DNA of 42,485 nt from JBCCCJ01 sp039029315 (GTDB lineage: Bacteria > Bacteroidota > Bacteroidia > J057): assembly GCA_039029315.1 (NCBI GenBank), contig JBCCGK010000104.1, positions 1 through 42,485 on the forward strand. The letters run 5' to 3'. Positions within the stretch are counted from its first letter, which is position 1. The number at the start of each line of letters is the position of its first letter. The position numbers and the translations under genes are program-made. Below are positions 7,935-16,440 of the stretch, piece by piece. The notes beneath the pieces are model-generated. The model worked only from the letters and a program-made list of their open reading frames with translations, had not been told where the DNA came from and ran no database searches.

Positions 7935-9940
7935 TGGGGTATCGAATTTTTTATTCCTATCAGTCAGATATAGATGAAGAATTGAATGATGGATTCATCC
8001 AAGATGTTTTGGATAACATCAAACAAGAACTAAAAGGGCAGTATGAGATAGAAATTGATCGTGGAATGCGTGGTACACCAGGGAACCCACCGCTTGCTGC
8101 TGAGATGTTCAAAAAAGCAGATACATGTGATATTTTCATAGGAGACGTGACATTTACCTCATCGAGAAAAAAGTACTTATCTAAACAGTTGATTGCCTTA
8201 AAAAAACGGAATAAGGAATTAGTCTGGAGGGATTTAAAAAAAGAGGAAAAGATGTCTCCAAATCCGAATGTATTACTAGAAACAGGACACTCTTGGGCAA
8301 AAAGGACCCACTATAGAACAATTTTGATAATGAATACTGCCTTTGGGACTCCTGATGTCTTACCTGTAGATATGGGAGATATTAGGTGGCCAGTTCCATA
8401 TCATCTAGATTCAGAAGAAAGAAAAGATAAATCAAAAACAAAGAAGATTAGAAAAGGTCTAAGAGAAGATTTACGAAACGCAATTTTAAGAGTGATTGAA
8501 TCAGATACTGAATATCAAAGAGAGCTGTTCTCTCCTTTATCATTGCATAAATTTTGGAATGTCCCCCGATTTTCAAATCCATACCTCCTCACACCAAATC
8601 TCATTAAATTGATCATTAAACTGAGGGAGGCATTGTCAAAACCAGGAGCTGTTATTCGATTAGTTGGGCCATCTGGTTCTGGAAGAACCAGGCTTATCCA
8701 TGAGTTGTTCAAAGCTCAAAAAGGCAAGCTGGAAGAAGATATTAATATTTACAAACTGTTATATTATAATCTTGAGCTGACACGAATAGATTCAGGAATA
8801 CTAAAAATAATAAACACAATCGTAAGGATTGATCAACACAAGATTTTAGTAATCGATAATTGTACTCCTCATCAACATAATCGAATTTTGGAGGATGTGT
8901 CTACTTCTCAGATCAGTCTCCTTACCATAGGGAAGGAAAGTGGGTCCGTTCGTAATTCTATCATAATTGAGATTCCACCAGACTTGACCACTGAGCTCAC
9001 AAAAGAGATTCTCTCCGAAACTTTTTCAGATAAAATCGACCATAATCAACTTCAAGAATTGCAACTGATTGTTAATAAGGATTTGTCAAAAGCATCTGCC
9101 TATATCAATTCTACAATCAAGCGAGGGGATATCATTCCCATTGAAGGCGAAGATCAGTGGAAACAATTGTTAGGATCAGAATTGCTTAAGGAGGGAGCAC
9201 TCACAGTTTTGGAATTAATTTCCCTATTCAAACTGGTAAGAGTTAGTGGTTCAGATAGAACGGAAGTTGAGATATTGGCCACACAAATTTTACGGATAGA
9301 TTTAGATTCGTTCCTGAATATTATTGATAGCCTCATAGAAAGAAGCTTTTTGAATAAAAAAGGTGATTTTGTTTGGATTGCAGTTTTTGAATCTGAATTG
9401 ATAAAACAGTGGTGGGAAAAACATTCTTCTGAGGATGTTAAATTGCTCATCAGGAAGATTATCGGTTCATCTCTTTTATCTCCTTTTTGTGAAAAAATAG
9501 TAGAAGTAAAAGAGTTAGAAAATGCAAAGGACATTATCAGAGAAATAATCGATCCAGATGGTCTTGGATCAACACTCGAATTTATAAATACTAGAGAAGG
9601 TTCTGAGATATATAAGCACCTTGCAGAAATTACGCCTGAAGAAGTGCTTTCATCTTTATCCAATGTTCTGACATCATCGAATGTAGATTTGAAATCCTTC
9701 GTTAAAGGTCGAAGAAATATTATTTATACTTTGGAGAAACTAGCCTTCCGAGCCGAAACTGCTAAGGAGGCGATCACACTTCTTTATAAACTGGCCCTTG
9801 CAGAAAATGAGGGGTGGGGTAATAATGCAACGGGTGTTTTTACCAGACTTTTTCAGATAAGATTAGCAAGTACCCAATTGAGTCTTGATGAGAGATGGAA
9901 ATTACTAAAAGAACTCTTTGAAGATGAAGGTAATACTTGA
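7934..9940 (+). CDS. TIR-like/STAND NTPase defence protein, N-terminal part
   Basis: This 668-residue protein has an N-terminal domain (about 1-190) beginning MGYRIFYSYQSD, with a DRGMRGTPG stretch, CDIFIGDVTF and NPNVLLETGHSWA. It resembles the bacterial TIR-like/nucleoside-deoxyribosyltransferase-like domain in which the ETGHxW glutamate would be catalytic. A STAND-type ATPase follows: P-loop GPSGSGRT at 245-252, with Arg in place of the usual Lys, and Walker B LVIDN around D308. A helical region runs to the end. Such proteins probably sense infection through C-terminal repeats and trigger NAD depletion or nucleotide damage through the effector. The start overlaps the hsdS stop. The C-terminus stops abruptly in what looks like the middle of a repeat region that continues in the next frame (see 9924-11642). 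Confidence 0.8.
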   Translation: MGYRIFYSYQSDIDEELNDGFIQDVLDNIKQELKGQYEIEIDRGMRGTPGNPPLAAEMFKKADTCDIFIGDVTFTSSRKKYLSKQLIALKKRNKELVWRDLKKEEKMSPNPNVLLETGHSWAKRTHYRTILIMNTAFGTPDVLPVDMGDIRWPVPYHLDSEERKDKSKTKKIRKGLREDLRNAILRVIESDTEYQRELFSPLSLHKFWNVPRFSNPYLLTPNLIKLIIKLREALSKPGAVIRLVGPSGSGRTRLIHELFKAQKGKLEEDINIYKLLYYNLELTRIDSGILKIINTIVRIDQHKILVIDNCTPHQHNRILEDVSTSQISLLTIGKESGSVRNSIIIEIPPDLTTELTKEILSETFSDKIDHNQLQELQLIVNKDLSKASAYINSTIKRGDIIPIEGEDQWKQLLGSELLKEGALTVLELISLFKLVRVSGSDRTEVEILATQILRIDLDSFLNIIDSLIERSFLNKKGDFVWIAVFESELIKQWWEKHSSEDVKLLIRKIIGSSLLSPFCEKIVEVKELENAKDIIREIIDPDGLGSTLEFINTREGSEIYKHLAEITPEEVLSSLSNVLTSSNVDLKSFVKGRRNIIYTLEKLAFRAETAKEAITLLYKLALAENEGWGNNATGVFTRLFQIRLASTQLSLDERWKLLKELFEDEGNT

Positions 9941-11642
9941 AGCAATGAACCAAGGTCTCCAAACAGGTGGCCTTACGATGTTTGGAGGCCCAGAAAGTCA
10001 GGCAGGGGAAAAACTGCAATGGTATGAACCAAGTCAGGAGGAAATATTTGTTTACTGGGAAAATATTATTGAGTTCCTGATAAATCTTTTGAAAGAAAAT
10101 TCCCCTTATAAAGAGGAAGCGAAAAAAATCCTCATTGATAAATTCCCTACACAATTTAGGAATGGTGCTAGGGAAAAAATGATGGAAGGAATCAGGTTTA
10201 TTATAGAGGAAGAGGGGGAGGTCAATTTGAACCTGAAACAACAGATTGCCTATCTAACGGGACTTTCAGAGGAAGATAGTAGTGAGCTTGAAAAGCTAAT
10301 TGCTAAATATCAACCAACGAATATTGAATCAGAATTAAAGGAATATATTAAACTTCCGCCGTATGAAATGAGGAAGGAAGGAAATATATATGTTAATATT
10401 CCAGAAAAACGCGCAATTGAACTGGCCGATAGATTATGCCAAACCCAGGACGATTCATTTATAGAACACTTACCGATTTTACTATCCGGTGAGCAAAGGC
10501 AAAGTCTTAACTTTGGGTTCAGATTAGGGCAGTGTTGGAAAGAAAAAGATAGATTAGTGCAGCTTATTCTATTCCATTTGAAGGAAGTGCCTTATGATGA
10601 TCACAACATTTCCCTATTAGCAGGTTTATTAACAGGAATGAAAGATGAAGAAAAAATTATAGCCTGTATTGATCAACTTCTTGCTGAACCTAAATTAGAA
10701 GACCATGCATTAAGGCTTACAAGATATTTATCAATCGGTCTTAATGATCTCGAAAAACTGAAAAACCTGTTCCTCTCGAATAAAGGCTTTATTGATTTTC
10801 TTCGACAATACAACTTAAAGCATCTTACTGTTAAGGAGCTGAAAGAATTCTTGGATTGGTTAATCACAATACCTTTACCTGACGACGGGGTTTCAATTGA
10901 CATAATTGCTGATTTCGCAAAAGAAGGCAAGAGTACATGGGCAGAGCTCCATCCGATCGCAAAAGCCCACATTTCCCAGTTTGATTTGAAAGGTGAGATG
11001 CCTTGGGACACAATTACTCTGGATAATTATAAAAATCTTGCTTATGATATATTATCTGAAAATAATGATCCTGAGTTTGCTAGGGATGTTCTGATCAATA
11101 TTCTGGAGTCAAACAAAATCGACGTAAGTTACCTTCAAAGCTTATTCAAGTATTTATTAAGTGATTATTGGGATGTGTCTTGGCCAATTGTAGTGCAATT
11201 TTTTCACAAAGAGGATTATCTCCTAAAATCAAAATTGAGAGAAAGCTTGAGAAACCTCAGAAAATGGGATGAAGGTAAATTATGGTCTTGGCTTCAGCAC
11301 AGAGGAGTAAAAGATGCAGAAATTGTTGCTCAATTTGTGCCTTTCGAGACGCAGGATAAACAGGGGAATTACGTTTTGACGGAGATAATGCAGAACATTC
11401 TGAACGAATTTGGTGATTCCGAGGAAGTCCGAATGGCACTTTCCAGAAGACTTAAAAGGATTTCCTCCGTTGGAGGATCAGCTATTCCAATGATTCGCAG
11501 GAGATTGACTTTGGTCTCTACGTTGAAAGATCATCCTCTTGAAAAGGTGAGAGCTTTCGCTGGTAATCATATTGATTATTTTGAAAAGAAGATCAAGGAT
11601 GAAGAAAACTTTGATCAGAATTTAGATTTAGGAAGAGTTTAA
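9924..11642 (+). CDS. Helical-repeat protein, probably the severed C-terminal sensor part of the TIR-STAND protein
   Basis: The product is about 572 residues and rich in amphipathic helices throughout; no catalytic motif is seen. The open frame overlaps the end of the TIR-STAND gene by 17 bp in the +1 frame, so the ATGs at 9924 or 9945 are possible starts. The preceding protein ends in a repeat region (...LALAENEGW...) and this one continues without an N-terminal domain of its own. From memory, related STAND proteins carry both parts in one chain. Removing one G in the GAAGG at about 9927-9931 would fuse the frames into a single protein of about 1240 residues. It is either a frameshifted gene, a programmed +1 shift, or a genuine two-subunit version with translational coupling. 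Confidence 0.75.
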   Translation: MKVILEAMNQGLQTGGLTMFGGPESQAGEKLQWYEPSQEEIFVYWENIIEFLINLLKENSPYKEEAKKILIDKFPTQFRNGAREKMMEGIRFIIEEEGEVNLNLKQQIAYLTGLSEEDSSELEKLIAKYQPTNIESELKEYIKLPPYEMRKEGNIYVNIPEKRAIELADRLCQTQDDSFIEHLPILLSGEQRQSLNFGFRLGQCWKEKDRLVQLILFHLKEVPYDDHNISLLAGLLTGMKDEEKIIACIDQLLAEPKLEDHALRLTRYLSIGLNDLEKLKNLFLSNKGFIDFLRQYNLKHLTVKELKEFLDWLITIPLPDDGVSIDIIADFAKEGKSTWAELHPIAKAHISQFDLKGEMPWDTITLDNYKNLAYDILSENNDPEFARDVLINILESNKIDVSYLQSLFKYLLSDYWDVSWPIVVQFFHKEDYLLKSKLRESLRNLRKWDEGKLWSWLQHRGVKDAEIVAQFVPFETQDKQGNYVLTEIMQNILNEFGDSEEVRMALSRRLKRISSVGGSAIPMIRRRLTLVSTLKDHPLEKVRAFAGNHIDYFEKKIKDEENFDQNLDLGRV

Positions 11643-11673
11643 GCTTCTTTAAAAAGAGGCCTCCAATATAATT

Positions 11674-12306
11674 ATGCCCATCCCCACTCCCATTCACCTC
11701 TTTCGCATGACACATATCGACAATGTGCCACATGCGCTGGAGCGTGGATTGTGGACGGCTGCCTCTCCTCAGGCCAATCCTGAGTATGTGCCGATTGGGG
11801 ACAGCACCTTGATTCGCTCTCGGGAAGAAATGTCCGTACCGATCCCACCGGGAGGTGTCTTGTCGGATTATATTCCCTTCTATTTTGGGGCGAGATCTCC
11901 CATGCTCTATGTGATCAAACATGGCTTCAACTTTGTCAAACAGACCCCACAATCAGACATCATCTATTTGATTGCTCCATTTGATCAGATCAAAGCAAGT
12001 AATATAGAATGGTGCTTTACTGATGGGAATGCGCGTGATTTCTCTTCTCGTTATTACAATCAAGAATCAGAGTTTGCTCACATTGACTGGGAAATGGTCC
12101 GAGAACAAAACTGGGCCAATACGGAAGAAGACATGGACCGGAAGCGTCGCAAGCAAGCCGAGTTCCTTGTAAAAACACATGTGCCAGCCACTTGCCTATC
12201 CCATATCATTGTATATGAGCTTGAAAAAGTTAAATTTGTTCAACAAGAAGTAGATCGCTTAGGCCTGACAATCCAAGTCGCTGCTTCGCGCAAACATTAC
12301 TATTGA
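11674..12306 (+). CDS. darT: DarT DNA ADP-ribosyltransferase toxin
   Basis: This 210-residue DarT-family (DUF4433) protein uses NAD to attach ADP-ribose to bases in single-stranded DNA, blocking replication of phage or host. Family marks are HLFRMTHIDN (7-16), YVPIGDSTLIRSR (38-50) with the likely NAD-binding or catalytic Arg, and KQAEFLVKTHVP with the catalytic Glu at about 163. Length and motifs match full-size toxins, so it should be active. It lies 31 bp after the helical-repeat gene, and its TGA is followed directly by the ATG of darG, so toxin and antitoxin are made together. DarTG is a known phage-defence toxin-antitoxin system; its location inside an hsd operon is the notable point. 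Confidence 0.93.
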   Translation: MPIPTPIHLFRMTHIDNVPHALERGLWTAASPQANPEYVPIGDSTLIRSREEMSVPIPPGGVLSDYIPFYFGARSPMLYVIKHGFNFVKQTPQSDIIYLIAPFDQIKASNIEWCFTDGNARDFSSRYYNQESEFAHIDWEMVREQNWANTEEDMDRKRRKQAEFLVKTHVPATCLSHIIVYELEKVKFVQQEVDRLGLTIQVAASRKHYY

Positions 12307-13362
12307 ATGATCCGCTATCTCACTGGAAATCTCCTACAAGCCCAAGCCGATGCTCTGGTGAATACCGTCAATACTGTTGGTGTGATGGGCAAGGGCATCG
12401 CCTTGCAATTCAAGGAGGCTTTCCCTGAGAATTTTCATGCCTATGCCCAAGCAGTCAAGGCAGGAGAGGTGAAGACAGGGCAGATGTTTGTTACGCAGGT
12501 ATCGCGATTGGATGGGCCCAAAGTCATTGTCAATTTCCCTACCAAGCAACATTGGCGCTCTCCCTCCCAATATCCCTGGATCGAAGAAGGCCTCAAGGAC
12601 TTGGTGAAGGTTATCCACCAACACAAGATTCACAGCATTGCGATTCCACCGTTGGGCTGTGGCAATGGGAGACTGGATTGGGCCAAAGTGAAAGCCATGA
12701 TGGAGCAATGCCTCGGTCCATTGCATGATGTAGACATTCAGATTTACCAGCCCAATCAGCACATTCGAGAGGTACTTGCCAAGGAAGCAAGCAAAAAGGA
12801 AGCGCGTCTTACGCCTGCTCGGGCAGAACTCCTGTATTTACTTTTCCTTTATGAAACCTCTGGCGAGGAAACCAGTCTCTTCATTGCCAACAAGCTTGCC
12901 TATTTCTTGCAACGGATGGGCGACAAGCAACTCAAGCTTCGCTTCCAACGGCATCATTATGGACCATATTCCGATCAGGTCGGACATGTGATGTATGCCT
13001 TGAATGGGACATTCATCACTGGTTTAGAGCAGAGAGAAGCCAAGGCATTTGAACGATTGCAATTGCGTTATGATCGTTTCCCACAAGTGCAGAAGTTTGT
13101 TGAAGAAAAACTCAATGCGGATCAACAAACCCGATTACAAACAGTGTTGTCTTTCATTGAGGGCTTTCAGTCTCCGCTGTCGATGGAAGCATTGGCAACT
13201 GTTGATACGATCTTGACAGAACAACCTGAGGCAAGTACTGATCAGATTTATCAGCAGATCCAGGCTTGGAGTGATCGAAAGAAACAACTGTTTTCGACTC
13301 ATCATATCCAAGTTGCTTACAAGCGTGTCCAAGAATATCGCCAAGCACTTGGCTTTGCCTAA
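12307..13362 (+). CDS. darG: DarG macrodomain antitoxin
   Basis: This 351-residue protein has an N-terminal macrodomain (about 1-150), marked by GNLLQAQADALVNTVN, VMGKGIALQFK and IPPLGCGNGRLDW. It also has a C-terminal helical domain (about 165-351) of the kind that in DarG binds and blocks DarT. The macrodomain removes ADP-ribose from DNA; the C-terminal domain neutralises the toxin directly. The start codon touches the darT stop (TGA-ATG), giving stoichiometric coupling, and hsdR begins 20 bp after its end. Both domains look complete. Loss of this gene would be expected to be lethal while darT is present, which would also tie the host to keeping the surrounding restriction genes. Confidence 0.93.
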   Translation: MIRYLTGNLLQAQADALVNTVNTVGVMGKGIALQFKEAFPENFHAYAQAVKAGEVKTGQMFVTQVSRLDGPKVIVNFPTKQHWRSPSQYPWIEEGLKDLVKVIHQHKIHSIAIPPLGCGNGRLDWAKVKAMMEQCLGPLHDVDIQIYQPNQHIREVLAKEASKKEARLTPARAELLYLLFLYETSGEETSLFIANKLAYFLQRMGDKQLKLRFQRHHYGPYSDQVGHVMYALNGTFITGLEQREAKAFERLQLRYDRFPQVQKFVEEKLNADQQTRLQTVLSFIEGFQSPLSMEALATVDTILTEQPEASTDQIYQQIQAWSDRKKQLFSTHHIQVAYKRVQEYRQALGFA

Positions 13363-13382
13363 CACCCTACACCTTCACAACC

Positions 13383-16361
13383 ATGGCTTTCAACGAACTC
13401 AACAGCGTCGAGCACTACATCATTCACCAGCTAAGCGGGGTGAACCTGAATCGCCATGAATCTGCTATCGTTGAGGAGCCAGTAGCTGAATATGGCCTGA
13501 AATGGCAATATGTGCCATCCAAACAACTTTCTCGGGAAGTCAATGAAGTCCTGGTCGAAAGCGAGCTGCGCAAAGCCCTGATCCGCATCAATCCTGAGAT
13601 CACCCAGCGACCGGAATTGGCAGATGAAGTGATCTACAAACTGCGAGCGATCCTGATTTCGGTCAATCAATCCGGCTTGGTGCGTGCCAATGAGAGATTC
13701 ACAAAATGGATGCAGGGGGAGAAGACCATGCCCTTTGGACCGAACAATCGGCATGTTCCGATCAGGCTGATCGACTTTGACAATCCCGCCAACAATAGCT
13801 ACCTCCTCACCAATCAGTATCGGGTTCATCATCGGGAGACAAAGATTCCCGACATTGTTCTGCTGATCAATGGTATTCCGGTAGTTGTGGGAGAAGCCAA
13901 GACGCCTATCCGACCTTCCATCTCTTGGCTAGACGGCGCACATGAGATTCGCAATATATATGAGAATGCCGTTCCTCAATTATTTGTGCCAAATGTGTTG
14001 TCCTTTGCCACGGAAGGAAAGGAATTGTTCTATGGCGCGGTGCGTACGCCTTTGGAATTCTGGGCTCCCTGGCGACTAGAAGCCGATCAGGACCAACTGG
14101 TGAAAATGCTGGGCCTCGGAGAAGTGGGAAAAGAATTGTCCCATCTCTTGCATCCCAAACGATTGTTGGATATCCTGCAAAATTTTACTCTGTTCACCTC
14201 TGACAAAAAGAAACGCAGAATCAAGATTGTCAGCCGCTTTCAGCAATATGAGGGAGCGAATATGATTGTTGATCGTGTGAAGGAGGGACGAATAAAAAAG
14301 GGGTTAATCTGGCATTTTCAGGGATCAGGAAAATCCTTATTGATGCTCTTTGGTGCACAGAAGCTACGCAGAGAACCAGAACTCAAAAGTCCGACAATCC
14401 TCATTATTGTGGATCGGATCGACTTGGATACCCAGATCACTGGAACCTTTAGTGCAGCCGAGGTTGCCAATATGGTTGCGGCAGACAGCATAAAAGAACT
14501 TCACAAACTTCTGGAGCGGGATACGCGCAAAATCCTGATCACGACCATCCACAAGTTCAAGGATGCCTATCCCGATATGAATACCCGGCACAACATCATT
14601 GTAATGGTCGATGAAGCTCACCGGACACAGGAGAAGGATCTGGGAAGGAAAATGCGTGCAGCACTACCCAATGCTTTTTTGTTTGGCCTGACGGGTACAC
14701 CCATCAACAAAGCGGAGAAAAATACCTTCTGGGCCTTTGGTGCTGAAGAAGATCATGGAGGTTATATGTCTCGCTATACTTTCCAGGATTCGATTCGGGA
14801 TAAAGCGACTTTGCCATTGCATTTTGAGCCACGGTTGTTGGATGTGCATGTAGATAAGGAGACGATTGATAAACTCTTTCAGGAAATGAAAGAGGAAGTC
14901 GGACTCAGTGATGAAGAAGCTGACAAGCTCAGCAAAAAGTCCGCAAAAATGTCTGCTTTTCTGAAATCACCGGAGCGAGTAGAGACCATTGTGAAGGATA
15001 TAGTGCAGCATTTTCAGGAAAAAGTGGAGCCACATGGATTCAAGGCGATGATTGTTACTCCGGATCGTTATGCCTGTGTACAATATAAAGAGGAGTTGGA
15101 TCGCCACTTTTCGTCAGAGTCGAGTCGAGTCGTGATGTCAACTAGTGCCAATGATGAGTGGGAATTTAAGCAAACATATGGCCTGGACAAGGACCAACAG
15201 GACAAGGTGATTGAACAATTCAATGACAAGGATTCACCCCTAAAATTTCTAATTGTAACCGCCAAACTATTGACAGGTTTTGATGCGCCCATCCTCCAGA
15301 CAATGTATCTGGATAAGTCGCTCAAAGACCATACCCTGCTTCAGGCAATCTGCCGCACTAATCGACTCTATCCCAGTAAGACTTTTGGCCGGATCGTGGA
15401 CTATTTTGGTGTCTTCGATGATGCCGCTGCTGCGCTTCAGTTCGATGAAGAGAGTGTGAAGAAGGTGATCAGCAATTTGCAGGAATTGAGGGAGCAATTG
15501 CCTGAGGCAGTGCAGAGTTCTTTGGCACATTTCGAAGCTGCGGATCGACAATTAGAAGGCTTTGAGGGCCTAGAAGCTGCCCAAAACTGTATCAACTCTG
15601 ATGAAAAACGAGATGAGTTCGCCAAGGATTATGTATTCCTATCCAAGCTCTGGGAATCCCTATCACCTGATCAGGTACTCGATCCTTATAATCAGGATTA
15701 CCGATGGTTGACGGATATATATCAGTCTGTTCGGCCAGCAGTGGACAATATAGGCAAGCTGCTATGGCACACCCTAGGAGCCCAGACTATGAAGATGATC
15801 CATGAGAACATTCATGTCAAAGGGATTCATGACAATCTGGAAGAATTTGTCTTGGACGCAGATGTAATTGAAGATATCTTCAACAATCCCAACCCCAAGA
15901 AGGTAAAGCAACTAGAAAAGGAACTCATTCGCCGCTTCAAGAAGCATAGTGGCGATCCCCGCTTCAAGCCTCTCAGCGAACGATTAGAAGCCCTTCGCGA
16001 CAAAGCCGAACGTGGCCTGATTTCCAGTATTGAATTCATCAAGGAGCTTTGTAAGCTCGCTCAAGAGACGGTAGAGACGGAAAAGGAAGTTCTCACTCAA
16101 ACAGAACAGAAATCTGCTACTGCTGCACTTACTGAGCTATTCCTTGAAATGAAGACTGACCAGACACCAGCAGTGGTGGAGCGGATTGTCAATGATATTG
16201 ATGGCATTGTGAAGGTGGTTCGTTTCCCTGGGTGGCAGAATACAAATTCTGGGGAGCGAGAGGTGCAAAAGTCTTTGCGGAAGACCTTGCTGAAGTATAA
16301 GCTGCACAAGGATCAGGACTTGTTTGATCGGGCGTATGCGTATGTGAAGGAGTATTATTGA
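13383..16361 (+). CDS. hsdR: Type I restriction endonuclease subunit R
   Basis: This 992-residue translocating restriction subunit carries a PD-(D/E)XK nuclease near the N-terminus (D157 in PDIVLL; E171-A-K173 in VVGEAKTP). The SF2 motor has Walker A GSGKS at 314-318, the DEAH box at 410-413, a TGTP motif further on and QAICRTNR as motif VI. A C-terminal helical region (about 780-992) would dock onto the HsdM/HsdS core. All catalytic motifs are present and the length is normal for the family. It is unusually far (about 5.4 kb) from hsdS, separated by the TIR-STAND, helical-repeat and darTG genes, yet keeps the same direction and starts only 20 bp after darG. Confidence 0.95.
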   Translation: MAFNELNSVEHYIIHQLSGVNLNRHESAIVEEPVAEYGLKWQYVPSKQLSREVNEVLVESELRKALIRINPEITQRPELADEVIYKLRAILISVNQSGLVRANERFTKWMQGEKTMPFGPNNRHVPIRLIDFDNPANNSYLLTNQYRVHHRETKIPDIVLLINGIPVVVGEAKTPIRPSISWLDGAHEIRNIYENAVPQLFVPNVLSFATEGKELFYGAVRTPLEFWAPWRLEADQDQLVKMLGLGEVGKELSHLLHPKRLLDILQNFTLFTSDKKKRRIKIVSRFQQYEGANMIVDRVKEGRIKKGLIWHFQGSGKSLLMLFGAQKLRREPELKSPTILIIVDRIDLDTQITGTFSAAEVANMVAADSIKELHKLLERDTRKILITTIHKFKDAYPDMNTRHNIIVMVDEAHRTQEKDLGRKMRAALPNAFLFGLTGTPINKAEKNTFWAFGAEEDHGGYMSRYTFQDSIRDKATLPLHFEPRLLDVHVDKETIDKLFQEMKEEVGLSDEEADKLSKKSAKMSAFLKSPERVETIVKDIVQHFQEKVEPHGFKAMIVTPDRYACVQYKEELDRHFSSESSRVVMSTSANDEWEFKQTYGLDKDQQDKVIEQFNDKDSPLKFLIVTAKLLTGFDAPILQTMYLDKSLKDHTLLQAICRTNRLYPSKTFGRIVDYFGVFDDAAAALQFDEESVKKVISNLQELREQLPEAVQSSLAHFEAADRQLEGFEGLEAAQNCINSDEKRDEFAKDYVFLSKLWESLSPDQVLDPYNQDYRWLTDIYQSVRPAVDNIGKLLWHTLGAQTMKMIHENIHVKGIHDNLEEFVLDADVIEDIFNNPNPKKVKQLEKELIRRFKKHSGDPRFKPLSERLEALRDKAERGLISSIEFIKELCKLAQETVETEKEVLTQTEQKSATAALTELFLEMKTDQTPAVVERIVNDIDGIVKVVRFPGWQNTNSGEREVQKSLRKTLLKYKLHKDQDLFDRAYAYVKEYY

Positions 16362-16440
16362 GGTGGGAAGAAACTGCTATGAGAATAATTGGTCGGTTTT
16401 AGATTACAGTTTGTCGTAAAAATCATTCCTTTTCCTTTTC

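Noticed and set aside
12334..12762. Antisense open frame of 142 codons
   Set aside because: It lies wholly opposite the darG macrodomain and looks like a frame shadow.
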